NCBI GenBank assembly: GCA_003455715.1
Contig: DMQJ01000117.1
Span: 1,353-17,203 of the forward strand
DNA: 15,851 nt
Direction of reading: 5' to 3'
Origin: Acidimicrobiaceae bacterium
GTDB lineage: Bacteria; Actinomycetota; Acidimicrobiia; Acidimicrobiales; Ilumatobacteraceae
Shown: positions 1 through 6,716 of the stretch, in pieces
Numbering within the stretch: the stretch's first letter is position 1
Layout of the letters: each line of letters begins with the position of its first letter
The notes under the pieces: model-generated
What the model was told of the DNA's origin: nothing
The model's input: only the letters and a program-made list of their open reading frames with translations
Databases searched by the model: none
Made by a program: the position numbers and the translations under genes

Positions 1-20
1 ACACGACGCTCTTTCGATCT
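1..20 (+). other. Residual Illumina Read 1 adapter (assembly artefact)
   Basis: The 20 bases ACACGACGCTCTTTCGATCT match the 3' end of the Illumina TruSeq Read 1 adapter at 19 of 20 positions; the only difference is T instead of C at position 14. The match stops at the ligation point (position 20), exactly where genomic insert should begin. This is seen directly and compared with the known adapter sequence. It implies that the window starts at an untrimmed contig end and that bases 1-20 are not genomic. Confidence 0.93.
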
Positions 21-383
21 GAGTGGGAGTTGGGTGCAGGGTCGGTGGAAGGTGATGCCGCCACCGGTGCCGTGGTGCGCGTGCCGGTGCGCAACACCGG
101 CCTGCGGTTAGGCAGCACGGTCGTGCAGGTGTACGTCGAGCCACCGCGTGTGCAATCGGGACGGCCACTGCGCACCCTCGCCGGGTTCGCCAAGGTGCAC
201 GCGGCAGCGGGTGAGGAAGTCGTTGCAGAGGTCGCCCTGTCGCCAAGGGCCTTTGCGCACTGGGATGCCGCCGCACGCCGCTGGGCGACAGCGAGCGGCG
301 ATCACCGCGTGGTGGCCGGCCTCTCGTCGGCTGTCGACGGCCTTACGACGGTTGGCGTGTGTCGTGCACCCGCACCGGGCTGA
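21..383 (+). CDS. Glycoside hydrolase family 3 protein, C-terminal fragment (fibronectin III-like domain)
   Basis: This is the last ~120 residues of a larger protein whose 5' part lies beyond the contig end. The frame is open from base 21 (reading E-W-E-L-G-A-G) to TGA at 381-383. The visible piece matches the Fn3-like domain that closes GH3 beta-glucosidases and related exo-glycosidases: V-R-N-T-G, then V-V-Q-V-Y-V, then R-P-L-R-T-L-A-G-F-A-K-V, then a final G-D-H-R-V-V-A-G-L-S-S strand. In GH3 enzymes this domain packs against the catalytic domains and is not itself catalytic, so the substrate cannot be told from this fragment. The TTG at 30 is an internal codon, not a credible start. The last 41 bases overlap the 3' end of the convergent gene on the other strand. 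The family call is firm; the specific activity is unknown. Confidence 0.85.
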   Translation, partial: EWELGAGSVEGDAATGAVVRVPVRNTGLRLGSTVVQVYVEPPRVQSGRPLRTLAGFAKVHAAAGEEVVAEVALSPRAFAHWDAAARRWATASGDHRVVAGLSSAVDGLTTVGVCRAPAPG

Positions 384-2619
384 CCGGTACGAAACGTAGG
401 TCGGCCGAGACGGAGAACGTGCCCAGCAGGTCGACGGCCAGGTGCATCGTCGACGACACGTACACGCAGAAGTGGCCGCTGGCGTCGACGGGCACGACCG
501 CCGAGTTGGCCACCGCAGCGCCCACCACCGCGTTCACATTGCTGGTGGCTTGCGGGCCGGCCACCAACGTGTCGCACGACCCCGCCGTGACGTATCCCTT
601 GGCCTGAGCGAGCACCGACGTGAGGTTCACCATCACTGCTGCCGCTCCGGCGGGGGCCCGCACCCGCACGATGCTGCCGGCTGGGTTCACCTGGTTGCAT
701 CGCTGCACGAGGGTGGCAGGGTCGGTCCAGCACTGGCGGGTGTCGACCACCCGTACCGGGGTGACGGCAGTGAAGCCGAGGCCCCCTTCGCCAGCCGGAG
801 CGAAGTAGCCCTGCACGTCGACAATGGTGTGTAGGCCGGCGGGCGAGTACGTGCAGAACTGCACGCCCTGGTCGCTGGTGATCGACGGCACGACGGCGAG
901 GTTGGTGACGGTGTCGCCCGCGCCGAAGTTGAGGTTGCTGCGCGTCTGTGGGCCGGGCACCAGGCCGGTGCACGAATCGGCGGTGAGATAGCTGGCCGTT
1001 GCCGGGCCCACCACGGTGAGGTTGGCGAGGGTGGCCACCGCATCGACCGGCGCGGCCGACGTGCTCACCACTTCGACGCCCGGCGCGACCGGCCCCGGCG
1101 CACAGTTGCTGTCGGGCGAGCAGTAGAGCTCGGTTCGTGTGTCGACACTCCGAGAGGCGGTGACGGGCGTGAATCGGGCACCGCTGGGTGCCGAGGCGCT
1201 GGGTACGAAGAAGCCTTGCACGTCGACGATGGTGTGCATCGACGCCGACTGGTACAGACAGAATCGTCCTTGCGAGTCGAGTGGCACCACGCTGGCCGAC
1301 GCGACGTTGCGGCCCGGGCGGGCGTTGCCGTTCGACCAGGCGCGAGTGCCGCTGGCAGCGCCGCACCCTTCGGCGGTGACGTACCCGGTGCTTGCCGCGG
1401 TGGTCATGGTGATGTTCACCAGCGCCGCAGTGGCCCCGGCTGGCTGATCCGTGTCGATGACGATGCGGGTGTCGGCTGCGGGCACCTCGTTGCGCAGCAG
1501 GCAATGCTCGCTGATGGTGCCGGTGGTGCTGGCCACGTCGAAGCAGGCGCCGCCGCCCACGTTGTAACGCAGGATGGCCCGCGCCTGCTCGGGCGAGCCG
1601 TTGAACTCGAAGTGCATCGGGTCGCGGGTGACAGAGGTGCGCGACTGGGTGGGCGACGTGCAGCCGCTGCTCCAGCCGTAGCCGCCCCAGTAGAGCCCCC
1701 ACTTCTCGGCGACCTGAATCATCCACTGGGGCATGTCGGTGAGCATCGGGGTGGCGCACGCGGTGGCGCCGTTGATGCCCACGTACGACCTCATCGGGTT
1801 CTCCACCGTGTTGAAGTCGGTGGCCAGCCCGTACGAGTGGTTGCTGAGCGCCGCACGGGTGAGGCCTGCGCAATCTTTGCGGGTGCTCGCTGTGCAGCGA
1901 AACACGTAGGCGCCAGCGCCACCACGGATGACGTAGCCACGCGCCTGGATTTCGGCCATGAAGCCTTCGAACAGTGGAAGGGCGTCGGCCTGCACCCGGA
2001 ACTGCCCCTTCTTCACCGAACCGATCGCTTGGCTGTTGGACGCAAGGTTTGCCTCCCATCCCGCTAGCGCGGGGCTGCCGTTGTAGCCCCAACCCAGCCA
2101 GTTCCACCCTGGTGGCGGAAAGCTGAAGGTGGTGTTCTGCACACCGAGTGCATCGGCGGTGGCTTGGTTCACCACGCCGGTCACCGGCAGGCTGCGTGCG
2201 GCCTGGAATGCCTTCACCGCATTCTCGGTGAGCGTGCCGAACTGCCCGTCGGTGTCGAGCGTTGCGCCGTTGGCGTTGAGAGCGGCCTGCACCCGGGCCA
2301 CCACCAAGCCGCTGGAACCTTTGGCCAGGTCGACCCACGGCAACACGGTGCCCGGAACGGCCTCAGGGAACGGAGGTGTCGGCCAGCCGTAGTTCTCCGG
2401 ATAGGTGGAAGTGGCGATGATGACGCAGCCAGCCACGTTGCCGCTGTTGATCTGCGTTGTGGTGCACCGTGGTGGCCGAGTGGGCGTGACCCAGGGGGCG
2501 TTGGAGGCCGCGTCGGCGGGCGCGACCGGCTCTGCCACCACGGATGCGGTGGTGATGGTGCCGGTGACCAACGCGAGTGCGAGGCCCGGCGTGAGGAGCC
2601 GGTGGAGTGCCCGATGCAT
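343..2619 (-). CDS. Secreted peptidoglycan-binding M15-family carboxypeptidase with three C-terminal Cys-rich repeats
   Basis: This is a predicted cell-wall peptidase of 758 residues. Residues 1-38 form a Sec signal peptide (basic start, hydrophobic core L-A-L-A-L-V-T-G, likely cut near A-D-A). Residues ~93-160 are a PG_binding_1 domain (G-S-S-G-L-V-V-A-R-V-Q, then D-G-Q-F-G, then A-V-K-A-F-Q). Residues ~205-350 resemble VanY/Peptidase_M15_4, with zinc ligands H261 and D268 in H-S-Y-G-L-A-T-D and H336 in D-P-M-H-F-E. Such enzymes trim peptide stems of peptidoglycan. Residues ~356-755 are three repeats of 127-140 residues, each ending in V-D-V/L-x-G-x-F followed by D-T-R. The frame opens at 2769, but that would run into the divergent SRPBCC gene. 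The ATG at 2619 places the signal peptide at the very N-terminus and is preferred. The 3' end overlaps the GH3 gene by 41 bases. Exact bond specificity is not determinable here. Confidence 0.88.
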   Translation of the reverse strand: MHRALHRLLTPGLALALVTGTITTASVVAEPVAPADAASNAPWVTPTRPPRCTTTQINSGNVAGCVIIATSTYPENYGWPTPPFPEAVPGTVLPWVDLAKGSSGLVVARVQAALNANGATLDTDGQFGTLTENAVKAFQAARSLPVTGVVNQATADALGVQNTTFSFPPPGWNWLGWGYNGSPALAGWEANLASNSQAIGSVKKGQFRVQADALPLFEGFMAEIQARGYVIRGGAGAYVFRCTASTRKDCAGLTRAALSNHSYGLATDFNTVENPMRSYVGINGATACATPMLTDMPQWMIQVAEKWGLYWGGYGWSSGCTSPTQSRTSVTRDPMHFEFNGSPEQARAILRYNVGGGACFDVASTTGTISEHCLLRNEVPAADTRIVIDTDQPAGATAALVNITMTTAASTGYVTAEGCGAASGTRAWSNGNARPGRNVASASVVPLDSQGRFCLYQSASMHTIVDVQGFFVPSASAPSGARFTPVTASRSVDTRTELYCSPDSNCAPGPVAPGVEVVSTSAAPVDAVATLANLTVVGPATASYLTADSCTGLVPGPQTRSNLNFGAGDTVTNLAVVPSITSDQGVQFCTYSPAGLHTIVDVQGYFAPAGEGGLGFTAVTPVRVVDTRQCWTDPATLVQRCNQVNPAGSIVRVRAPAGAAAVMVNLTSVLAQAKGYVTAGSCDTLVAGPQATSNVNAVVGAAVANSAVVPVDASGHFCVYVSSTMHLAVDLLGTFSVSADLRFVPVSPVRVHDTRQPS
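355..1554 (-). repeat. Three tandem protein repeats ending in DTR (within the M15 carboxypeptidase gene)
   Basis: The C-terminal half of the carboxypeptidase is built from three diverged units: residues 356-495 (bases 1135-1554), 496-628 (736-1134) and 629-755 (355-735). Each unit has the order Cys pair, an A-x-V-N-L/I-T strand, G-Y-V-T-A or S-Y-L-T-A with Cys, an A-V-V-P strand, F-C-x-Y, then the V-D-V-Q-G-Y-F motif and a closing (V/H)-D-T-R. Each has four Cys at equivalent places: C359/C373/C419/C454, C500/C506/C550/C589 and C630/C641/C682/C718. This suggests two disulfides per unit outside the cell. The unit family is common in secreted actinobacterial proteins; its ligand is not known to me. 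Confidence 0.8.
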
Positions 2620-2695
2620 TACTGGGGTATCGGCCCGTCCGCACCACATCTTGACACGGGGGAATGTGCCACGTGTCCGCGGCGTTGGCAGTGGC

Positions 2696-3175
2696 ATGTC
2701 CAGCACCGCCGACACATCCCGCGACGTCGCCACCGTGGAGCGCTTCATCCCTGCGCCCGCCGAGGCCATCTTCGACCTCCTCGCCGACCCGTCACGGCAT
2801 CAGGAGATCGATGGCTCGGGCACCGTGAAGGGCACGCCCGAGGGGTCGCAGCGGTTGGCGTTGGGTTCCAAGTTCGGCATGTCGATGAAGATGGGTGTGC
2901 CGTACTCGATGGTGAACACCGTCGTGGAGTTCGAAGAGAACCGGCGCATCGCATGGCAGCCCCGGCCGTCGCTCGGGTTCATGCGCTGGTTCGCCGGTGG
3001 CCGCATCTGGCGTTACGAACTCGAGCCCCAGGACGGCGGCACATTGGTGCGCGAGAGCTGGGACATCCGCCAGGAGGCCCATCCGCGTGCGGTGCGCAAC
3101 ATGCGCTCGAAGGTGGTCGATTCGATGACCAAGACGCTCGAGCGCATCGAGCAGGTGGTGACAGCTCAGCGGTAG
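2696..3175 (+). CDS. SRPBCC (START-like, polyketide cyclase/dehydrase) family protein
   Basis: This is a 159-residue cytoplasmic protein. It opens with the usual SRPBCC first strand and helix (V-E-R-F-I-P-A-P-A-E-A-I-F-D-L-L-A-D-P-S-R-H). It continues through antiparallel strands (V-V-E-F-E-E-N-R-R-I-A-W, then I-W-R-Y-E-L-E-P, then G-G-T-L-V-R-E-S-W) and ends in the long C-terminal helix (V-V-D-S-M-T-K-T-L-E-R-I-E-Q). The fold forms a deep hydrophobic pocket for lipids or other small ligands; no substrate can be assigned. The frame is open upstream to 2405, but homology begins only after the ATG at 2696, which also keeps it clear of the divergent carboxypeptidase gene. No clear ribosome site precedes it. 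It overlaps the next gene tail-to-tail by 10 bases. Confidence 0.87.
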   Translation: MSSTADTSRDVATVERFIPAPAEAIFDLLADPSRHQEIDGSGTVKGTPEGSQRLALGSKFGMSMKMGVPYSMVNTVVEFEENRRIAWQPRPSLGFMRWFAGGRIWRYELEPQDGGTLVRESWDIRQEAHPRAVRNMRSKVVDSMTKTLERIEQVVTAQR

Positions 3176-4167
3176 TAGCCCACCACATCGATGATGAAGT
3201 GGGTCGACGCGCCGGGCTGACCGCCGACGAACACCGACACCCGACGCTGGCTGTCGAGTTTGACAACGCTCGCGTTGGCCAACGCTGATGGCCCCGGCGA
3301 CCAGTTGATCGCCGACCCGCCGGCTGACGCCGTGCCACCCGGTTCCACCGACAGGTACCCGGTGCCAGAGGTTTGGGTCACGGTGAGGTTGTACGCGATC
3401 GCGGTCGCTCCGGCCGGAACCACGTCGCCTTGCGCCACCAGGCCGTTCGACAGATTGCGCTTGTCGTCGCAGTACACCAGCCGTGACGCGCCGCCCACCA
3501 CCATTGGCCCCTTGGTGACGTTGAGGATGATGCCAGTCCATCGGCTGTCGTAGACGCGAGCGGTGGGGATGGGGTGGAACGCGCCAGCAGTCTCCAGGGA
3601 TGCGAGCTTGCGCCACACACCAGGGCTGCCGCCATCGACGCAGAACCACAGGGTGTCGTCGTTGGCTGCCAACTCGCCGCCGGAATGGCTGCCGCTGATG
3701 CTTGGGCCGCTGTCGAAGCCTTGCGAGAAGTAGATCTGCGACTTGCCGCCCACAACGACGAGTGCATAGCCGTTCTCGCCGTTCACGCCAGCGACGACGC
3801 CGCGGGCACTGTTGCCCGGTTCGGCGAGCGCGTCGAAGGCAGTGGCGCCGCTGCTGCGCGCCTCCAGCGCATTGCCGAACAGGCTCGAGTTGCTCACCCT
3901 CATGGTGAACAGTTGGCTGCTGCCGCGCAGTTCGGTTTCGTCAGTGCCGGCGTTGTTCACTGCCCCGTACTGCATGTCGCCGGTTGCTGCGGCGACGACT
4001 CCCGGCTGCGCGATGGCAGCTGCCGCGGCGCCCACCGCGGCTGCACCGCCAAGCCGCAGCAGCTGGCGGCGCGAGGTGAGCCGTTGCTGCATCGCTTCCA
4101 GGCGCTGCTCGGTGTCGGCCAGTTGGCGACGCAGCGCGGCAACCTCATCGAGGTCTTCTTCGTGCAT
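3166..4167 (-). CDS. Tat-exported surface protein with N-terminal coiled coil and one C-terminal DVVGYY-type repeat
   Basis: The protein has 333 residues. Residues 1-31 are acidic then heptad-like (L-R-R-Q-L-A-D-T-E-Q-R-L-E-A-M-Q-Q-R-L), a short coiled coil. Residues 32-37 (S-R-R-Q-L-L) are a twin-arginine motif, followed by an Ala-rich hydrophobic stretch to ~55 and a likely cut near residue 61, so export in the folded state by Tat is inferred. Residues ~62-190 are low-complexity, strand-rich sequence with N-G-E-N-G-Y and similar turns that I do not recognise. Residues ~194-333 match the repeat unit of the neighbouring carboxypeptidase (A-R-V-Y-D-S-R at the start, I-I-D-V-V-G-Y-Y-R at the end) but lack most of its cysteines. 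The ATG at 4167 has a strong GGAGG six bases upstream. Function is unknown; a cell-surface or envelope role is likely. Confidence 0.8.
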   Translation of the reverse strand: MHEEDLDEVAALRRQLADTEQRLEAMQQRLTSRRQLLRLGGAAAVGAAAAAIAQPGVVAAATGDMQYGAVNNAGTDETELRGSSQLFTMRVSNSSLFGNALEARSSGATAFDALAEPGNSARGVVAGVNGENGYALVVVGGKSQIYFSQGFDSGPSISGSHSGGELAANDDTLWFCVDGGSPGVWRKLASLETAGAFHPIPTARVYDSRWTGIILNVTKGPMVVGGASRLVYCDDKRNLSNGLVAQGDVVPAGATAIAYNLTVTQTSGTGYLSVEPGGTASAGGSAINWSPGPSALANASVVKLDSQRRVSVFVGGQPGASTHFIIDVVGYYR

Positions 4168-4171
4168 GATG

Positions 4172-4179
4172 CACCTCCC
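4172..4179 (-). promoter_or_regulatory. Ribosome binding site for the Tat-exported protein
   Basis: The minus strand reads GGGAGGTG, with GGAGG placed 6 bases before the ATG at 4165-4167. It is one of the clearest Shine-Dalgarno sequences in the window and supports this start. Confidence 0.75.
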
Positions 4180-4190
4180 GTTGCCGAGGC

Positions 4191-4218
4191 AGGTTAGACG
4201 GCGGGGGAAAGCGGTCAG
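4191..4218 (-). promoter_or_regulatory. Candidate promoter of the Tat-exported protein
   Basis: On the minus strand a CTGACC box (4213-4218) is followed after 16 bases by TAACCT (4191-4196), a TANNNT-type -10. It lies in the 58-bp gap after the YihY-like gene, so the Tat-exported protein may have its own transcript and not depend only on read-through from the photolyase operon. It is inferred from consensus only. Confidence 0.35.
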
Positions 4219-4225
4219 GCCGAGC

Positions 4226-5068
4226 TCAAGGTTTCGACCACTTGCGGGCCGGAAGCACCCGGTTCAGCTCGGCGCCCATCAACGCAACCATGGCGTGCAA
4301 TCCCAGCCAGGTGATGAGCCCGATCACCGTGGCGAACGTGCCGTACACCGGGGAGGCGTTGGCGATGGCCCGGCCCACCACTGCGGTGCCCACCAGTTGC
4401 AGCCCGGCGAAGAGCACGCCGCCGGTGACGGCTCCCGGTGCCGCGGCACGCCACGATGTCGGCCGACTGCACAGCCATCGATACGTGGCGGCGAGGACCA
4501 GTGCGTTGAGTGCCACCGCCGATGCGGCGAGCAGCAGCTTGTGCACGACGGCGAACTCGTCGAAGCCCACCAGCGTGGTGAGCACTGCCGACCCGATCTG
4601 CGCGCCACCCACCACGGCAATCCCCAGCAGCGAGCGGAGTCGAGTGTGTAGCAGGTTGCGTCGATCATCGAGCGGCACCTCGGCGATGTCGTCGAGCGCC
4701 ATCTGCAACATGTTGAAGGCGCGCATGCCTGCCCATAACGCGAGCAGTAGACCGATGACGAGGGCGACCGCGTTTCCGGTGAGCCCTTCGGGTTCGTTCT
4801 CCAACTGCTGCCCGATGATGGGGAAGCGAGCGAACACCGAGTTGATGGTGCGCTCACGGAGCTTTGGCCGGTCGTCGAGCACGAAGCCGAGGATGGTGGT
4901 GAAGACGAGCATCAGCGGAAACACCGACATGAACCCGTAGTGCGCCACGAGGGCGGAATTGCGCCCGGTGCGATGCACTCGAAAGTTGTCGACGGCCTTG
5001 AGCCCGGTGTTGACGGTGGCCGACTTCCGCCGAAACGGCATGATGCGCGGGTGTTCGGTCCAAGCCAT
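4226..5068 (-). CDS. YihY/virulence factor BrkB family inner-membrane protein
   Basis: This is a 280-residue protein with about six membrane segments (roughly residues 38-63, 96-116, 146-166, 176-196, 211-231 and 242-270). It fits the YihY/BrkB family, once misnamed ribonuclease BN: Y-G-F-M-S-V-F-P-L-M-L-V in the first segment, A-F-N-M-L-Q-M-A-L-D-D-I in the middle, and S-P-V-Y-G-T-F-A-T-V-I-G-L-I-T-W-L near the end. The true activity of this family is unsettled, and it should not be called a nuclease. The ATG at 5068 is 11 bases after the photolyase stop and is preceded by no strong ribosome site, which suggests translational coupling to the photolyase. A second ATG at 5041 is possible. The short soluble N-terminus is basic. 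Confidence 0.87.
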   Translation of the reverse strand: MAWTEHPRIMPFRRKSATVNTGLKAVDNFRVHRTGRNSALVAHYGFMSVFPLMLVFTTILGFVLDDRPKLRERTINSVFARFPIIGQQLENEPEGLTGNAVALVIGLLLALWAGMRAFNMLQMALDDIAEVPLDDRRNLLHTRLRSLLGIAVVGGAQIGSAVLTTLVGFDEFAVVHKLLLAASAVALNALVLAATYRWLCSRPTSWRAAAPGAVTGGVLFAGLQLVGTAVVGRAIANASPVYGTFATVIGLITWLGLHAMVALMGAELNRVLPARKWSKP

Positions 5069-5079
5069 CGGCCGACAGG

Positions 5080-6585
5080 CTAGAGCGCCCCTCGATCGAG
5101 CAGTGCGAGCACCTCGACGGCTCGCTCCCGCACCGCCGGAAGGTCGGCCAGCCGTTGTGCGGCTCTCACCTGTTGCGCCATGCGCGGGTTGCGCGCGAAC
5201 AGCGTCTCGTGACGGGCGAGGAAGTCCCAGTAGAGGGTGGTGAATGGGCAGGCATCCGCGCCGGTGCGTTTGGTGCGGTCGTAGCGGCAGCCCTTGCAGT
5301 AGTCGCTCATCCGGTCGATGTACGCGCCGCCGCTGGCGTACGGCTTTGTAGCCATGCGGCCTCCGTCGGCGTGGAGCGCCATGCCCACCACGTTGGGCAC
5401 CATCACCCATTCGGCGCCGTCGATGAAGCCTGCCCACATCCAGTCGGTGAGTGCTCTCGGCTGCACGCCCGCCAGCAGGCACAGGTTGCCGATCACCATC
5501 AGCCGTTGGATGTGGTGCACCCAGCCGTGGTCGTGGAGGTTCTGCAGCGTGGTGGCGAGGCAGCGCATCTGCGTGCGGGCCGCGCCGGTGAACGCTGGCG
5601 GAAGCGGGCGATGCGCGTCGAGTTCGTTGCTGGCTGCGTAGTCCGCGCCCCACAGCCAGTAGAGCCCCCACACGTACTCGCGCCAACCGATCACCTGGCG
5701 GATGAACCCCTCAGCGCTCGCGATAGGCGCGTGACCAGCCCGGTAGGCGGCCTCCACCGCATCGCACACCTCTCGAGGTGTGAGCATGCCGAGGTTGAGG
5801 TAGTGGGCCAGCATGCTGTGGCCCACGTGCCAGCTCGCGGTGGTCATCGCGTCTTCGTGGGGGCCGAACCCGGGTAGCACGTGCTCCACGAAGTGGTGCA
5901 GGCGGTCGAGTGCGCCGGCGCGGTCGGTGGCCCACGTGCCGTCAGGGGCGGCACCCCACGTGTGGTGGCGGACGCGTTGCAGCACCTCGTGGTCGAGCGC
6001 GTCGAGCGGCGTGTACGGGGGAGTGGGCCAGTGGTTGCGCCCGTCCTTCGGTGGCGGCTTGCGGTTGTCGGCATCGAAGTTCCACTGACCACCCGCCGGC
6101 TCGTCGCCGTCCATCAGGTAGCCGAGGCGGCGCCGCTGCCAGCGATAGAAGTGCTCCATCGTCAACTGCTTGCGGCCTGCGGCCCACGCCGCGAACTCCT
6201 CGGGGTGGCAGAGAAACTGGTCGGTGCGGTGCACCGTCACGCCGAGGCGGTGCAGCATCGTGAGGCCATCGCGGCTGGCGGGTTCGGTGGCGTGTACTTC
6301 GTCGGGCTGCCACTCCAGTCGGTGCGCGGCCAGGCCAGCGGCGAGTGTGGGTGCGTGCCGTTCGTCGACCTCGAAGCCTTCGGCGCGTAGTTCGACAGCG
6401 AAGCGATGCATCGAGGTGATCACCAGGTGCGCTCGTTGCACATGCCACCGCTTCGACGTCAGCTTGGCCTCGCTGTGCACCATGAGCACCCGATGCGTGG
6501 CGGGGGTGGCTGCCCGGAGTGCGGGCAACTGGCGGTGCAACTGGTCACCCAACACCCAGACCGTTCCTCGTTGGCTGCCATGCAC
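5080..6585 (-). CDS. phrB: Prokaryotic (6-4) photolyase, iron-sulfur cryptochrome/photolyase (FeS-BCP, PhrB type)
   Basis: This 501-residue flavoprotein belongs to the deoxyribodipyrimidine photolyase-related family. It is predicted to repair (6-4) photoproducts using blue light. It starts with the Rossmann strand V-W-V-L-G-D-Q-L typical of the family. Four cysteines, C342, C430, C433 and C446, have spacings 88, 3 and 13, identical to those I recall for the 4Fe-4S ligands of Agrobacterium PhrB (C350, C438, C441, C454). H357-H358-x-x-R361 corresponds to its H-H-x-x-R repair motif with the same offset of 8. FAD and an iron-sulfur cluster are therefore expected. The frame is open to a TTG at 6675, but the extra ~30 residues are outside the conserved domain. 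I prefer the GTG at 6585, which gives near-standard length; the start is uncertain. It is the first gene of a likely two-gene unit with the YihY-like protein. Confidence 0.9.
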   Translation of the reverse strand: MHGSQRGTVWVLGDQLHRQLPALRAATPATHRVLMVHSEAKLTSKRWHVQRAHLVITSMHRFAVELRAEGFEVDERHAPTLAAGLAAHRLEWQPDEVHATEPASRDGLTMLHRLGVTVHRTDQFLCHPEEFAAWAAGRKQLTMEHFYRWQRRRLGYLMDGDEPAGGQWNFDADNRKPPPKDGRNHWPTPPYTPLDALDHEVLQRVRHHTWGAAPDGTWATDRAGALDRLHHFVEHVLPGFGPHEDAMTTASWHVGHSMLAHYLNLGMLTPREVCDAVEAAYRAGHAPIASAEGFIRQVIGWREYVWGLYWLWGADYAASNELDAHRPLPPAFTGAARTQMRCLATTLQNLHDHGWVHHIQRLMVIGNLCLLAGVQPRALTDWMWAGFIDGAEWVMVPNVVGMALHADGGRMATKPYASGGAYIDRMSDYCKGCRYDRTKRTGADACPFTTLYWDFLARHETLFARNPRMAQQVRAAQRLADLPAVRERAVEVLALLDRGAL

Positions 6586-6592
6586 GGAACGA

Positions 6593-6702
6593 GTCTGCCC
6601 GCCGCGAGCGAACCATGCCCCGCCCAGCCAGGATCGCCTGACGTCAACTGGGCCGCACGCGGCGCGGCCCTGCAATCCGGTGGACTGGCCTGGCGGGCAG
6701 AC
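6593..6702. promoter_or_regulatory. Divergent control region with an 11-bp inverted repeat
   Basis: GTCTGCCCGCC (6593-6603) and its exact reverse complement GGCGGGCAGAC (6692-6702) lie 88 bases apart. Each sits just upstream of one divergent gene: 7 bases before the photolyase GTG and 14 before the VOC ATG. Each reads GGCGGGCAGAC in the direction of its own gene. Between them are the perfect palindrome TGACGTCA (6639-6646) and a 7-bp hairpin, GGGCCGC (6650-6656) with GCGGCCC (6664-6670). The symmetry suggests a shared operator or regulator, which is an inference. Confidence 0.45.
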
Positions 6703-6709
6703 GTAGGGT
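6681..6709 (+). promoter_or_regulatory. Candidate leaderless promoter of the VOC gene
   Basis: TGGACT (6681-6686) and TAGGGT (6704-6709) are separated by 17 bases, matching a -35/-10 pair at moderate quality. The -10 ends 7 bases before the ATG at 6717, so transcription would begin at or next to the start codon. No ribosome site is visible, which fits a leaderless mRNA. Confidence 0.4.
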
Positions 6710-6716
6710 CCCGCGC

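Noticed and set aside
302..2338. Long minus-strand frame (678 codons) inside the carboxypeptidase gene
   Set aside because: It is rich in Arg, His, Gly and Pro with no recognisable domain, as expected for an out-of-frame reading of GC-rich coding DNA; the alternative frame holds clear domains.
2651..2656. Perfect TTGACA upstream of the SRPBCC gene as a -35 box
   Set aside because: No credible -10 hexamer follows at 15-19 bases (TGTCCG at 17), so a promoter call is not supported.
2620..2769. Upstream extension of the carboxypeptidase by 50 residues
   Set aside because: It would bury the signal peptide inside the protein and overlap the start of the divergent SRPBCC gene.
4226..5068. Ribonuclease BN as the function of the YihY-like protein
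   Set aside because: The name is a historical misassignment; RNase BN is a different soluble enzyme, and this protein is an integral membrane protein.
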